Source of the DNA: Nocardiopsis sp. N85
Lineage (GTDB): Bacteria; Actinomycetota; Actinomycetes; Streptosporangiales; Streptosporangiaceae
Assembly: GCF_028882275.1 (NCBI RefSeq)
Contig: NZ_JARBUT010000017.1
Span: forward strand, 62,001 to 126,000
Direction of reading: 5' to 3'
DNA length: 64,000 nucleotides
The notes beneath the pieces were generated by a model, which saw only the letters and a program-made list of their open reading frames with translations, did no database searches and had not been told where the DNA came from. Both the position numbers and the translations under genes were made by a program. Each line of letters starts with the position of its first letter. Position 1 is the stretch's first letter. This document shows positions 48,609-56,989 of this stretch, in pieces.

Positions 48609-49439
48609 CTAGTCGGGCGAGAAGGTGGGCTCGTCGGCGTCCTCGGCCGGAACCGAGCGCAGGACGTGCCAGGCGGCCTGGACGAGGCCGGGAGCCGGGG
48701 CCGGAGCCCCGGAGGCGGGCAGGTAGCCCGCGAAGAACGCGCCGCCCTGGGTGACCCCGGAGGGGGTGGCCGAGGCGGCGGAGGTGGTGCCGCCGGTGAC
48801 GCCGAGCGGAGCCGAGGCGACCGTGCCGCCGGCGTCGGCGGTCCGCACCGGGGTGTCGCCCTGGACGAAGGGCGGTACGGCGGTGACCTGGACGACCGGA
48901 ACGTCCGGCGCGACCTCGGTGATCTCGGTGGCTCCGGTGTCGGTGACGCGTTCCGGCGCCGGGACGTCGTCCCGTTCTGCGGACGGCACGGTCTCCACGG
49001 CGGTGTCCGACGGGACGACCTCGGGCGATCCGGCGATCGGGACCTCCGCGATGGGCGCGGTGACGACCTGTCGCACGGCCTCGTCGAGGTGGCGGGCGAC
49101 GTCCTCGGTTCCGGCGGGCGCCTGCGGCGTCGCGGCCGCGGACTCCTCCAGGACCGCCCTGGTCCGTTCGACCTCGGCGCCGACCGTGGAGACGGTCTCG
49201 GTCAGCGGTCGTCCGAGTTCGGCGACGGCCGCACCGTGGCGCGGATCGACGACCCCGACGGGTACCGTGACATCGGTGCCCGGTCCCTCCGCGGCCCCGG
49301 CCGACTCGGCGCCGGCCAGCCACAGGGCGCACAGCACGCCCGCCACCAGAGCGGCGAGCAGTAGTGCCCGACGCACCGGTGCGGGGCACACGACGGAGCG
49401 GGCGCCGTGAGCGCTCGCGATGCCGTGGGCTGTGAACAC
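48609..49439 (-). CDS. Secreted Val/Thr/Pro-rich protein of unknown function
   Basis: 276 residues from the GTG at 49439, fixed by an excellent GGAAGGA site. The signal peptide has a long N-region (about 1-20), a hydrophobic core (LLLAALVAGVLCALWLA) and a cleavage site after AGA. The mature part begins with a helical segment (about 50-120) and becomes a low-complexity Val/Thr/Pro/Ala stretch (about 120-230) before a short ordered end (GAFFAGYLPAS onward). There is no enzyme motif. It lies upstream of the repeat-protein gene on the same strand and may be its functional companion. Confidence 0.7.
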   Translation of the reverse strand: MFTAHGIASAHGARSVVCPAPVRRALLLAALVAGVLCALWLAGAESAGAAEGPGTDVTVPVGVVDPRHGAAVAELGRPLTETVSTVGAEVERTRAVLEESAAATPQAPAGTEDVARHLDEAVRQVVTAPIAEVPIAGSPEVVPSDTAVETVPSAERDDVPAPERVTDTGATEITEVAPDVPVVQVTAVPPFVQGDTPVRTADAGGTVASAPLGVTGGTTSAASATPSGVTQGGAFFAGYLPASGAPAPAPGLVQAAWHVLRSVPAEDADEPTFSPD

Positions 49440-49589
49440 CGGGGTTCCTTCCACCGTGGACGGGGATCCGGGAGCGCGATGGGGGCCGGGCCTCCGGTGT
49501 CGTGGACACCTGGGCATCGCGGGCTCGTCGGGGGTCGGACGCGGGGTCTGGGAGACCCTTCCTACGTCGACTGACGGCGACGTTAGCAT

Positions 49590-49626
49590 GAATTGGGGAG
49601 GCCGTGGTTCGATTCCGCGGCAATTC
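49590..49626 (+). other. Hairpin with tRNA T-arm-like sequence
   Basis: GAATTG and CAATTC flank an inner stem CCGTGG/CCGCGG around the loop TTCGATT. The inner part (GTGGTTCGATTCCGC) looks like a tRNA T-arm, and the following GCAATTC like an acceptor 3' strand. No complete tRNA can be folded here. It is either a tRNA remnant (old attachment site) or a chance hairpin upstream of the sensor kinase gene. Confidence 0.35.
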
Positions 49627-49763
49627 CCGCCCAGGTGAGATGGCGTCTGTACGGACAGATGTGGCAAACCGGGAAAAAAACAACGACAATTCATCTATAT
49701 ACGTCCGAGGAAAAGCACGCATTGCGAGACCGCCCGATCGGCTCTGCGGAGGTTGACCCAAAC

Positions 49764-51512
49764 ATGACCGAACTCCCCCAGAGTCCCCGGCTGTCCCCCG
49801 GCCACCTGGAAGACCTCCTCACCGATGCGCACGGCCGGCATCGGGACATGTCCGACCAGGCCAGAATGCGCTCCCTGCTCCAAGCGGTGCTCACCATCGG
49901 GGGCGACCTCGATCTGGCGACCGTGCTGCGCCGGCTCACCGAGATGGCCGCCCAACTGGTCGGCGCCCGTTACGCCGGGCTGGGGGTGATCGACGGGGAC
50001 GGTGGTTTCAGTGAGTTCATCCCGGTGGGGATCGGCCGGGAACAGGCCGAACGGATCTCCCGGTTCCCCCACGGCAAAGGCGTCCTGGGCGCACCCCTGC
50101 ACGACCGTTCCCCGTTGCGCCTGGCGGACCTGCGCGATCACCCCGATTTCGGGGGTTTTCCCGACGGGCACCCGCCCATGTCGAGTTTCCTCGGGGTGCC
50201 CATCCAGGTGCGGGACGAGATCTTCGGAAACCTGTACCTGACCGAGAAGGCCGACGGCGGCGAGTTCGACGAGGACGACGAGTCGGTCGTCCTCGCACTC
50301 GCCACGGCCGCGGGGGTGGCCATCGAGAACGCCCGCCTGTACGAGGAGGCGCGGCTGCGCGAACGGTGGTTGGCCGCCTCCACCGAGATCACCACGCGTC
50401 TGCTCTCCGGGGCCGCCACCGGAGAGGTACTGACCTACATGGCCGCGCAGGCGCGCGAGATCGGAGGCGCGGACACCGCCGTGATCCTGCTGCCGGACCC
50501 TCGTGCCCGGGACCACCTGTTCGCGGAGATCGCCGACGGCCCCATCGCGCAGGAGATCCTGGGCACCCCCGTGGAGATCCACGGAACCGGGTGCGGTCGG
50601 GTCTACGAGTCGGGAGAGCCGATGAGCATCCCCGACCTGCGGCTGGTCGACTGCCCGATGCTCACCCAGCGCGGTTACGGCCCGGGGCTGCTGGTGCCGT
50701 TGGGCACCCCCGGGAACACGCGGGGGGTCCTGCTGCTCGGGAAACTGTCGGAGCGGGCGCCGTTCCCCTCGACGGTACGCCGGATGCTGCACTCCTTCTC
50801 GGTCCAGGCGGGCATCGCGCTCGAACTGGCCGAGGCCCGTCAGGACACCGAACGGCTGGTGGTGCTGGAGGAGCGCGACCGGATCGCCAAGGACCTGCAC
50901 GACGTGGTCATCCAGCGGTTGTTCGCGTCGGCGATGACGCTGATGAGCACGATGCGGCTGATCTCTTCCCAGGAGGCGGGAGAACGGGTGCAGCGCACCA
51001 TAGACGAACTCGACGCCACGATCAGGGAGATCCGGTCGACGATCTTCGCGCTCCAGAACCCGCCGAGCCGGCAGGACACCTCGTTGCGCGGACGCATCCT
51101 CAAACTCGCCGAGAACACCGCCTACAGCCTGGGGTGCCACCCCGGGGTGAGCCTGGACGGGCCGATCGACGCCTCGGTACCGGACGAGGTCGGAGAGCAG
51201 TTGCTGGCGGTCCTCGGGGAGTCGCTCAGCAACGTCGCCCGACACGCGCGGGCCACGGAGGTGCACGTCTCGGTCACGGTGGAGGAGACCGCGACGACCG
51301 GTCGGCCCACCACGCTGACGCTCACCGTGACCGACAACGGGGTGGGGCTGCCCGAGGAGGGGCGGCGCAGCGGACTGCGCAACATGGACGAACGGGCCCG
51401 GGCGTTGGGCGGTGGTTTCTCCGCGCGGCGCGGGGAGACCGGCGGCACGGTGCTCACCTGGAAGGTGCCGGTGCCCGACGACGGGACACCGCCGTTCGAC
51501 ACGTTCCATTGA
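49764..51512 (+). CDS. DevS/DosT-type GAF sensor histidine kinase
   Basis: 582 residues from ATG 49764 (GGAGG 12 nt upstream). Two GAF domains (about 48-195 and 208-358) are followed by HisKA_3 dimerisation (ERDRIAKDLHDVVIQRLFA, His379) and a HATPase domain (ESLSNVARHARA; DNGVGLP). Length and order match mycobacterial DevS/DosT redox and hypoxia sensors. In GAF-1 the block DGHPPMSSFLGVPI places His136 where, from memory, the DevS/DosT proximal haem ligand lies, so it may bind haem and sense O2, CO or NO. The partner response regulator is encoded convergently just downstream. Confidence 0.9.
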   Translation: MTELPQSPRLSPGHLEDLLTDAHGRHRDMSDQARMRSLLQAVLTIGGDLDLATVLRRLTEMAAQLVGARYAGLGVIDGDGGFSEFIPVGIGREQAERISRFPHGKGVLGAPLHDRSPLRLADLRDHPDFGGFPDGHPPMSSFLGVPIQVRDEIFGNLYLTEKADGGEFDEDDESVVLALATAAGVAIENARLYEEARLRERWLAASTEITTRLLSGAATGEVLTYMAAQAREIGGADTAVILLPDPRARDHLFAEIADGPIAQEILGTPVEIHGTGCGRVYESGEPMSIPDLRLVDCPMLTQRGYGPGLLVPLGTPGNTRGVLLLGKLSERAPFPSTVRRMLHSFSVQAGIALELAEARQDTERLVVLEERDRIAKDLHDVVIQRLFASAMTLMSTMRLISSQEAGERVQRTIDELDATIREIRSTIFALQNPPSRQDTSLRGRILKLAENTAYSLGCHPGVSLDGPIDASVPDEVGEQLLAVLGESLSNVARHARATEVHVSVTVEETATTGRPTTLTLTVTDNGVGLPEEGRRSGLRNMDERARALGGGFSARRGETGGTVLTWKVPVPDDGTPPFDTFH

Positions 51513-51674
51513 CGGTCGAAGGCCGTCCGCGGAGGGCCGTGGGGACGACGGGCGGACGAGGAGGCCGCACCGGCGGCGACCGTGCCTCGAACCCGACCCC
51601 CGTTCTCCGGGAGCCCGATCGCGGTAGCGCCGCAGGCCGCGGCCTCCCGTGGGGGCGGCGGGCGGGCGCACGAC

Positions 51675-52361
51675 TCAGTAGCGACGGCCCCGCAGCTCGG
51701 CGACCAGGACGGCGGCCTGGGTGCGACGCTTGAGGTCGAGCTTGGACAGCAGGGCCGACACGTAGTTCTTGACGGTCTTCTCCGCCAGATAGAGGCGTTC
51801 GCCGATCTGACGATTGGTCATGCCCTCGCCGATGAGGTCGAGGATCTGGCGCTCCTGCGGAGTGAGCTCGGCCAACGGGTCGGGTTCGGCCTGGGCGCCG
51901 CGCAGCCGCTCCATCATGGCGCCGGTGCTGCCGGAGTCGAGCAGGGAGCCGCCGGAGGCGACGGTGCGCACGGCGCCCACGAGGTCGGCGCCGTGGATCT
52001 GCTTGAGCACGTACCCCGCGGCCCCGGCCATGACGGCGTCGTACAGGGCGTCCTCGTCGGCGAACGAGGTGAGCATGAGGCAGGCGATCTCGGGGTGGTC
52101 GGAGCGGATCTCCCGGCACACCTGGACGCCCGAACCGCCGGGCAGGCGCACGTCGAGGACGGCGACGTCGGGTACCACGACGGGGATGCGGGCCAACGCC
52201 TGTTCGGCGGTGCCGGCCTCACCGACGACGGTCATGTCCTCCTCGGTCTCCAGCAGGGCCGCGACCCCGCGTCGGACCACCTCGTGGTCGTCCACGAGGA
52301 ACACCCTGATCGGCTTCCGAGCGTTCTCGGGTGCACCGCCCGTCATCCCGTTCATCCTCAT
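51675..52361 (-). CDS. DevR/NarL-type response regulator
   Basis: 228 residues. The receiver domain has the acidic pocket (FLVDDHEVV), the phospho-acceptor in VLDVRLPGGSG and the switch Thr and Lys (LMLTSF, YVLKQI). The C-terminal LuxR helix-turn-helix is complete (LTPQERQILDLIGEGMTNRQIGERL, then KTVKNYVSALLSKL). With the adjacent DevS-like kinase it forms a two-component system similar to mycobacterial DosRS. A loose match to the DosR box (AGGACCTTTGTCGG) lies upstream at about 52462-52475, weak evidence for autoregulation. Several ATGs near 52340-52361 compete as start. Confidence 0.9.
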   Translation of the reverse strand: MRMNGMTGGAPENARKPIRVFLVDDHEVVRRGVAALLETEEDMTVVGEAGTAEQALARIPVVVPDVAVLDVRLPGGSGVQVCREIRSDHPEIACLMLTSFADEDALYDAVMAGAAGYVLKQIHGADLVGAVRTVASGGSLLDSGSTGAMMERLRGAQAEPDPLAELTPQERQILDLIGEGMTNRQIGERLYLAEKTVKNYVSALLSKLDLKRRTQAAVLVAELRGRRY

Positions 52362-52528
52362 TCCTGTGCCATCCCCGCATCACCGCGCCTCGGACACGTC
52401 TCCGGGATAGACGGTAGTACGTACGCGGGGCCACGCGGGGGCCTTATGACACAGAACTCCTCCGACAAAGGTCCTGCACGCGGACATATCACCCAAGATG
52501 AGGGCGAAAACTCCGAAGCGGTCCGGTC

Positions 52529-53983
52529 TCAGGGGCGGCGCTCCGACCACGGTCGCGCGAGTTCCAGCGCGCGACAGGCCGCCAGGACCCGGGCGTCCGC
52601 GTGACGCGGACCCACCACCTGGAGCCCCACCGGCAGTCCCGCCGACGTGAACCCGCACGGCACGCTCGCCGCCGGTTGCTGGGTCATGTTGAACGGGTGG
52701 CTGAACCCCGCCCACGCCGTCCACCGCTCCCCCGCGAGTTCCGGCGGGCACTCCCGACCGGCCTCGAACGCCGGGAACGGGGTCGCCGGGGTGAGCAGCA
52801 GGTCGTGCTCCGTGTGGAAGCGTCCCATCCGGGCGCCCATCTCCATGCGCGACGCCATCGCGGTCAGGTAGTCCTGCGCCGAGAAGGCGAGCCCCTCCTC
52901 GATGATCTCCCGCAGCCCCGGGTCCAGCAGCTCGCGGTCGGGGCCGGTGACGCGCTCGGTGGCCTTGGCCGCGCCCGCGTACCACAGCACGTGGAACTCC
53001 CACCGGGCGTCGGGCAGCCCCGGGTCGGCCTCCACCACGTGCGCGCCCAGGTCGGACAGGACGTCGGCGGCCGCGAGGACCGCCGCCGTCACCTCCGGAT
53101 CGACGGCGAGCCCGCCCAGGGTGGGGGCCAGCGCGATCCGCGTCCCCCGGACCAGGTCCCCGGGTTCGGTGCGCAGGCGCACATCGCCCAGGCCCGGCCC
53201 CGGCGGGGCCAGCGCGGCCCAGTCCCGGTGGTCGGATCCGGTCATGACCTCCAGCATGAGAGCGGTGTCGCCGACGGTACGGGTCATCGGCCCGGTGTGG
53301 GCGAGCGAGCCGAAGGGACTGGCCGGATAGTGCGGGACCAGCCCCCAGGTCGGCTTGATCCCGACGACTCCGCTGAAGGACGCGGGGATGCGGATGGAGC
53401 CGCCGCCGTCGGTCCCCGTGGCCATCGGGACCATTCCGGCGGCCACGGCGGCCGCCGAACCGCCGCTGGACCCGCCCGGGGTGGTCGCCGGGTCCCACGG
53501 GTTGCGGGTGACTCCGGTGAGAGGGGAGTCGGTGACGGCCTTCCAGGCCAGTTCGGGGGTGGTGGTCTTGCCCACGAAGATCGCGCCGGCCTCCCGGAGC
53601 CGGGCCACGGCGGGGGAGTCCTCCTCCCAGGGACCTTCCGACGGCGTGGTCAGGGAACCCTTGAGGGTGGGGTGACCGCGCAGCAGGTGCACGTCCTTGA
53701 CCGCGACGGGGACCCCGTCCAGCGGGCCGACCGGCGCGCCGCGCTCCCAACGCTCGGCGGAGGCCCTGGCGGCGGCGCGCGCCTCGTCGGCCAGGACCAG
53801 GCAGAAGGCGTTGAGGCCGGGATCATCGCGGTCGATGCGGGCCAGCGCCGCGTCGACCGCGGTCACCGGGGAATTCTCCCCGGTGGCGTAGTCGGCCAGC
53901 AGACGCTCGGCGGAGACGTCGGTCGCGGTGGCGGGAACGGGTGCGCGTCCGTCGGTCTCGGCCCGGTCGGAACGTAGCGTCAC
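52529..53983 (-). CDS. Amidase-signature hydrolase
   Basis: 484 residues from the GTG at 53983 (GGAGG 7 nt upstream). The Ser-cisSer-Lys catalytic set is present: Lys in VPVAVKDVH, nucleophile-region GGSSGGSAAAVAAG, and cis-Ser in TDGGGSIRIPA. These enzymes cut carboxylic amides or related C-N bonds. The gene starts 20 bp after the stop of the D-2-hydroxyacid dehydrogenase gene on the same strand, so it is the second gene of an operon controlled by the GntR boxes at 55090 and 55189. The amide substrate cannot be read from the sequence. Confidence 0.88.
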   Translation of the reverse strand: MTLRSDRAETDGRAPVPATATDVSAERLLADYATGENSPVTAVDAALARIDRDDPGLNAFCLVLADEARAAARASAERWERGAPVGPLDGVPVAVKDVHLLRGHPTLKGSLTTPSEGPWEEDSPAVARLREAGAIFVGKTTTPELAWKAVTDSPLTGVTRNPWDPATTPGGSSGGSAAAVAAGMVPMATGTDGGGSIRIPASFSGVVGIKPTWGLVPHYPASPFGSLAHTGPMTRTVGDTALMLEVMTGSDHRDWAALAPPGPGLGDVRLRTEPGDLVRGTRIALAPTLGGLAVDPEVTAAVLAAADVLSDLGAHVVEADPGLPDARWEFHVLWYAGAAKATERVTGPDRELLDPGLREIIEEGLAFSAQDYLTAMASRMEMGARMGRFHTEHDLLLTPATPFPAFEAGRECPPELAGERWTAWAGFSHPFNMTQQPAASVPCGFTSAGLPVGLQVVGPRHADARVLAACRALELARPWSERRP

Positions 53984-54003
53984 TTCGGCCTCCCATAGGG
54001 GGT

Positions 54004-55032
54004 TCAGCCGGGGACGTAACCCCGGCGCTTGTCGACGACGTTGCGCGGTTCGCGCCCGTCCAGGTAATGGGAGAGCTCGTCCAGGAACAGGTCGACCAGT
54101 TCCTCACGCCAGCCGACGACGTCGCCGGACATGTGGGGGGAGACCACGGATCCCGGCCGGCTCCAGAGCGGACTGAAGGCCTTGAGGGGTTCACGCTCGA
54201 ACACGTCGAGCGCGGCTCCGGCGATGACGCCGGAATCCAGGGCGGCGACCAGGTCGGCCTGGTCGACGATGGGCCCGCGGGCCACGTTGATGAGACGGGC
54301 GGTCGGTTTCATCAGGTCGAGGAAGTGCCGGTCGACCAGGCCGCGCGTGTCGTCGGTGAGCGGGGCGGCGATGATGACGTGGTCGGCCTCGGGGAGTTCT
54401 CCGAACAGGGTCGGCTCACCTCGGGGACCGCGTTCGGCGATGTCGGAGAGCACGACGGCGCCGAAGTCGGGATCGCCGTCGCGGGCGTGACTGCCCGACG
54501 CGCGCACCTCCATGCCCACGGCGGTGAGCAGGCGACCGATCCGTCGGGCGATGGGGCCGGTGCCGACGATGAGGGCGCGCTTGCCCCCGACCCGTTCGGT
54601 CTCGCGGTGCTCCCAGCGGTGTTCTCGCTGGTAATCCCAGGTGCGGTGGAAGTCCTTGGCGTAGGCGATGATCAGGCCCAGGACGTATTCGGCGATGGGC
54701 TGCTCGAAGACGCCGCGCGAGTTGGTGACCACGACGTCGGATTCCACCAGGGCCGGGAACATGAGGTTGTCCACCCCGGCGGTGGCGGCGTGTACCCAGG
54801 TGAGGGCGTCGGCCTTGGGCCAGGCGGCGGCCAGGGCCTCGGAGAAGAGGTCCCAGACGAAGAGCACGTGGGTCCCGGGCAGTTTGGCGGCCAGGTCGTC
54901 GGCGGTGGCGTACACGACCCGGCCCAGAGCCGGGTGGTCGTCGATCCGTTCACGGCCGGGCGGCAGGTCGCCCGCACCGTGCAGGATCAGCAGCCGGGGG
55001 CGGTCGGGCGGGGACGGGACGGCACTGTTCAC
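54004..55032 (-). CDS. D-2-hydroxyacid dehydrogenase
   Basis: 342 residues from the GTG at 55032 (GGAGAG upstream). NAD-binding motif ALIVGTGPIARRIGRLL (about 147-163), then the catalytic Arg in NVARGPIVD, Glu in DVFEREPL and His in VSPHMSG. This is the complete D-isomer-specific 2-hydroxyacid dehydrogenase set. It would interconvert a D-2-hydroxy acid and a 2-oxo acid. It is divergent from the racemase-gntR operon, with two GATTGT-NN-ACAATC boxes between them. It leads the amidase gene. Confidence 0.9.
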   Translation of the reverse strand: MNSAVPSPPDRPRLLILHGAGDLPPGRERIDDHPALGRVVYATADDLAAKLPGTHVLFVWDLFSEALAAAWPKADALTWVHAATAGVDNLMFPALVESDVVVTNSRGVFEQPIAEYVLGLIIAYAKDFHRTWDYQREHRWEHRETERVGGKRALIVGTGPIARRIGRLLTAVGMEVRASGSHARDGDPDFGAVVLSDIAERGPRGEPTLFGELPEADHVIIAAPLTDDTRGLVDRHFLDLMKPTARLINVARGPIVDQADLVAALDSGVIAGAALDVFEREPLKAFSPLWSRPGSVVSPHMSGDVVGWREELVDLFLDELSHYLDGREPRNVVDKRRGYVPG

Positions 55033-55089
55033 TGGGCTCGCGCTCTCCGGTCGGCGTCGTCTGTCGGCAACGCTAGGGAGCCGACATGG

Positions 55090-55103
55090 GATTGTCAACA
55101 ATC
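55090..55103. promoter_or_regulatory. GntR operator box 1
   Basis: GATTGTCAACAATC. It matches the FCD-class GntR consensus (TNGTNNNACNA type), with half-sites ATTGT and ACAAT. It lies 57 bp upstream of the hydroxyacid dehydrogenase start. Confidence 0.75.
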
Positions 55104-55188
55104 GACAAACAGGCGCTTCCGGGACGAGCGGGGCGCCGGGGGCACGCCTCGGTGGTGCGGCTTGTCTCGAAGAACGACTTGATCGTAA

Positions 55189-55202
55189 GATTGTCGACAA
55201 TC
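55189..55202. promoter_or_regulatory. GntR operator box 2
   Basis: GATTGTCGACAATC, a perfect 14-bp palindrome and the same motif as boxes 1 and 3. It lies 120 bp upstream of the racemase gene start and 99 bp from box 1. Confidence 0.8.
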
Positions 55203-55321
55203 AACAGTCCGCCGGGGCGCGCGCGTCCCGGCGCGGAATCATCCGCGCGACCGCACCGTTGGACCGGACCGCCCGCGCCGACAGCACTCGTCCCGTGGTC
55301 TCCGGGCCTGTGAGGAGAGCC

Positions 55322-56074
55322 ATGACCCGCGTCGGGTTCCTGTATCCCGGTTCCAGCGCCGAGGACGACTACAAGGCCTTCGAGGAGCTCCTCGGCAAGG
55401 ACGTCGAACTCCCCGTCGTGCACACCCCGCTGCGTGACGACCGGCCTCGCCTGGACACCCTGCTCGAAGCCGGCAGCGAGGAGTCCCTCGTCAAGGGCGC
55501 CCAGAAGATGGCCGCGCTGAACGTGGAGGCCGTCGTCCAGGCGTGCGCCGGCAGCGGCTTCGTGCACGGCTGGAAGGGGGCCCGCCGCCAGGTGGAGTGG
55601 GTCCGGAACACCACGGGGACCCCGGCGTCGAGCACCTCGTGCGCGTTCGTGCACGCGCTGGCCCGGCTGCGGCTGCCGAGGGTGGCGATCGCCGCCACCT
55701 ACCCCGACGAGATCTCCCAGCGGCTGGTGGAGTTCCTCTCCGAGGCCGGGGTGACCGTCGTGTCCGTGGCCGGCCACGGCGTCACCACCGCCGCGGAGGT
55801 CGCCCACCTCGACCCGGACGAGGTGCTCGACTTCGTCATCTCCAACGATCACCCGCGCGCCGAGGCCGTGCTCGTCCCGGACACCGCCCTGCACAGCGCC
55901 CACCTCATCGACCCCATGGAGGCCCTGCTCGGCAAGACCGTGCTCACCGCCAACCAGGTGAGCGTGTGGGAGGGGCTGCGACTGGCCGGGCGCACCGCGC
56001 CGCGGGCGGGCGGTCCGGGCATGCTGTTCCGTGTCGGATCGGCCGCCGTCACGAGCGTGCTGCCGCCCGGTTGA
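55322..56074 (+). CDS. Asp/Glu racemase or maleate-isomerase family enzyme
   Basis: 250 residues from ATG 55322 (GAGGAGAGCC upstream). The family's two-Cys layout is visible: one Cys in VQACAGSGF (about 80) and another in TSCAFVHAL (about 104). C-terminal contacts are in the LIDPMEALLGK block. Maleate isomerase, arylmalonate decarboxylase and EutA-type proteins share this fold, and the spacing here does not decide between them. It is first in an operon with gntR and divergent from the dehydrogenase. It may isomerise or decarboxylate an intermediate of the cluster's pathway. Confidence 0.75.
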   Translation: MTRVGFLYPGSSAEDDYKAFEELLGKDVELPVVHTPLRDDRPRLDTLLEAGSEESLVKGAQKMAALNVEAVVQACAGSGFVHGWKGARRQVEWVRNTTGTPASSTSCAFVHALARLRLPRVAIAATYPDEISQRLVEFLSEAGVTVVSVAGHGVTTAAEVAHLDPDEVLDFVISNDHPRAEAVLVPDTALHSAHLIDPMEALLGKTVLTANQVSVWEGLRLAGRTAPRAGGPGMLFRVGSAAVTSVLPPG

Positions 56075-56121
56075 CCTCGACGCCCCCGCAGGTACCCCAC
56101 CACACCGACAGGAAGACGCCC

Positions 56122-56805
56122 ATGCCCGCCCACGGTCGACTCACACCCGTCCCCCGCAGATCCACCGCCGAGCTCATCGCCGAGCAGCTGCGTTCGGCGA
56201 TCATGTACGGCTCCCTCGCCCCGGGCGACCAGCTCGGCGAGGCGGACCTGGCCGGACGGCTGGGGGTGAGCCGCGGTCCGCTGCGCGAGGCCATGCAGCG
56301 CCTCGTCCAAGAGGGCCTGTTGCGCAGCGAACGCCACCGAGGACTGTTCGTGCGCGAGCTGACCCCCGCCGACGTGCGCGACATCTACGTGGCCAGGCTC
56401 GCCGTGGAACGCGCCGCGTGCGAGCTGATCATGCGCGGCAACCGGGGTGAGGCCGTCGCCCGGCTGACCCCGGCCGTGCACCTGCTGGCGGAGGCCGCCG
56501 CCTCCGGCGACCGGAGCGCCATGAGCGACGCCGACCAGGAGTTCCACCGGACCCTCGTCAGCTGCGCGGGCAACACCCGGCTGGAGCGCATGGCGCAGAC
56601 CCTCCTGGTGGAGACGCGGATGTGCCTCACCGTGATGCAGACGGTCTACCCCGAACCCGCCGAACTGCTGGAGGAGCACCGCCGCATCCTCGACGCCATA
56701 GCCGACGGTGCCGAGGGCCGGTTGCTGGAGCTCATCGAGGCGCACATGAACGACACCGTCGAGCGCGTCAACGGGCAGGTCCCCGTCGAGCCCCCCGCCC
56801 CCTGA
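56122..56805 (+). CDS. GntR-family (FCD) transcriptional regulator
   Basis: 227 residues, ATG 56122 with AGGAAG upstream. The winged helix has AEQLRSAIMYGSLAPGDQL and ADLAGRLGVSRGPLREAMQRLVQEGLL. The FCD ligand domain (about 85-225) contains the metal-binding pattern Asp, His, His, His (DQEFHRTLV; EEHRRILDAI; EAHMNDTV). It almost certainly binds the three GATTGT-NN-ACAATC boxes at 55090, 55189 and 58550 and so couples all enzyme genes of the cluster. It follows the racemase gene with a 47-bp gap. Confidence 0.92.
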   Translation: MPAHGRLTPVPRRSTAELIAEQLRSAIMYGSLAPGDQLGEADLAGRLGVSRGPLREAMQRLVQEGLLRSERHRGLFVRELTPADVRDIYVARLAVERAACELIMRGNRGEAVARLTPAVHLLAEAAASGDRSAMSDADQEFHRTLVSCAGNTRLERMAQTLLVETRMCLTVMQTVYPEPAELLEEHRRILDAIADGAEGRLLELIEAHMNDTVERVNGQVPVEPPAP

Positions 56806-56890
56806 ACCCTCACTCGACCAGGTCGTCCGGCATGGCGCGCGGCGGCCCTCCCGGCCGGTTCGGTGAGGGACTCCGGCGATCCGTCGCGCG

Positions 56891-56979
56891 TCTCGGCGAC
56901 GCCGAGAACGGCGGGGATCTTCGCGCCCCTGCTCCGCACACGAGAAGTCGCACGGTCTCTTCGGGCGGCGAAGATCCCC
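56891..56979. terminator. Hairpin plus long inverted repeat between gntR and gabD-like gene
   Basis: TCTCGGC and GCCGAGA (56891-56907) form a tight hairpin. GGGGATCTTCGC (56913-56924) and GCGAAGATCCCC (56968-56979) are perfect 12-bp arms 43 nt apart. Both lie between convergent genes and probably end transcription. Confidence 0.6.
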
Positions 56980-56989
56980 GGAAGGGGGA

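Noticed and set aside
52462..52475. DosR box upstream of the DevR-like gene
   Set aside because: Only about 9 of 14 core positions match by eye, so it is mentioned with the gene and not listed as a site.
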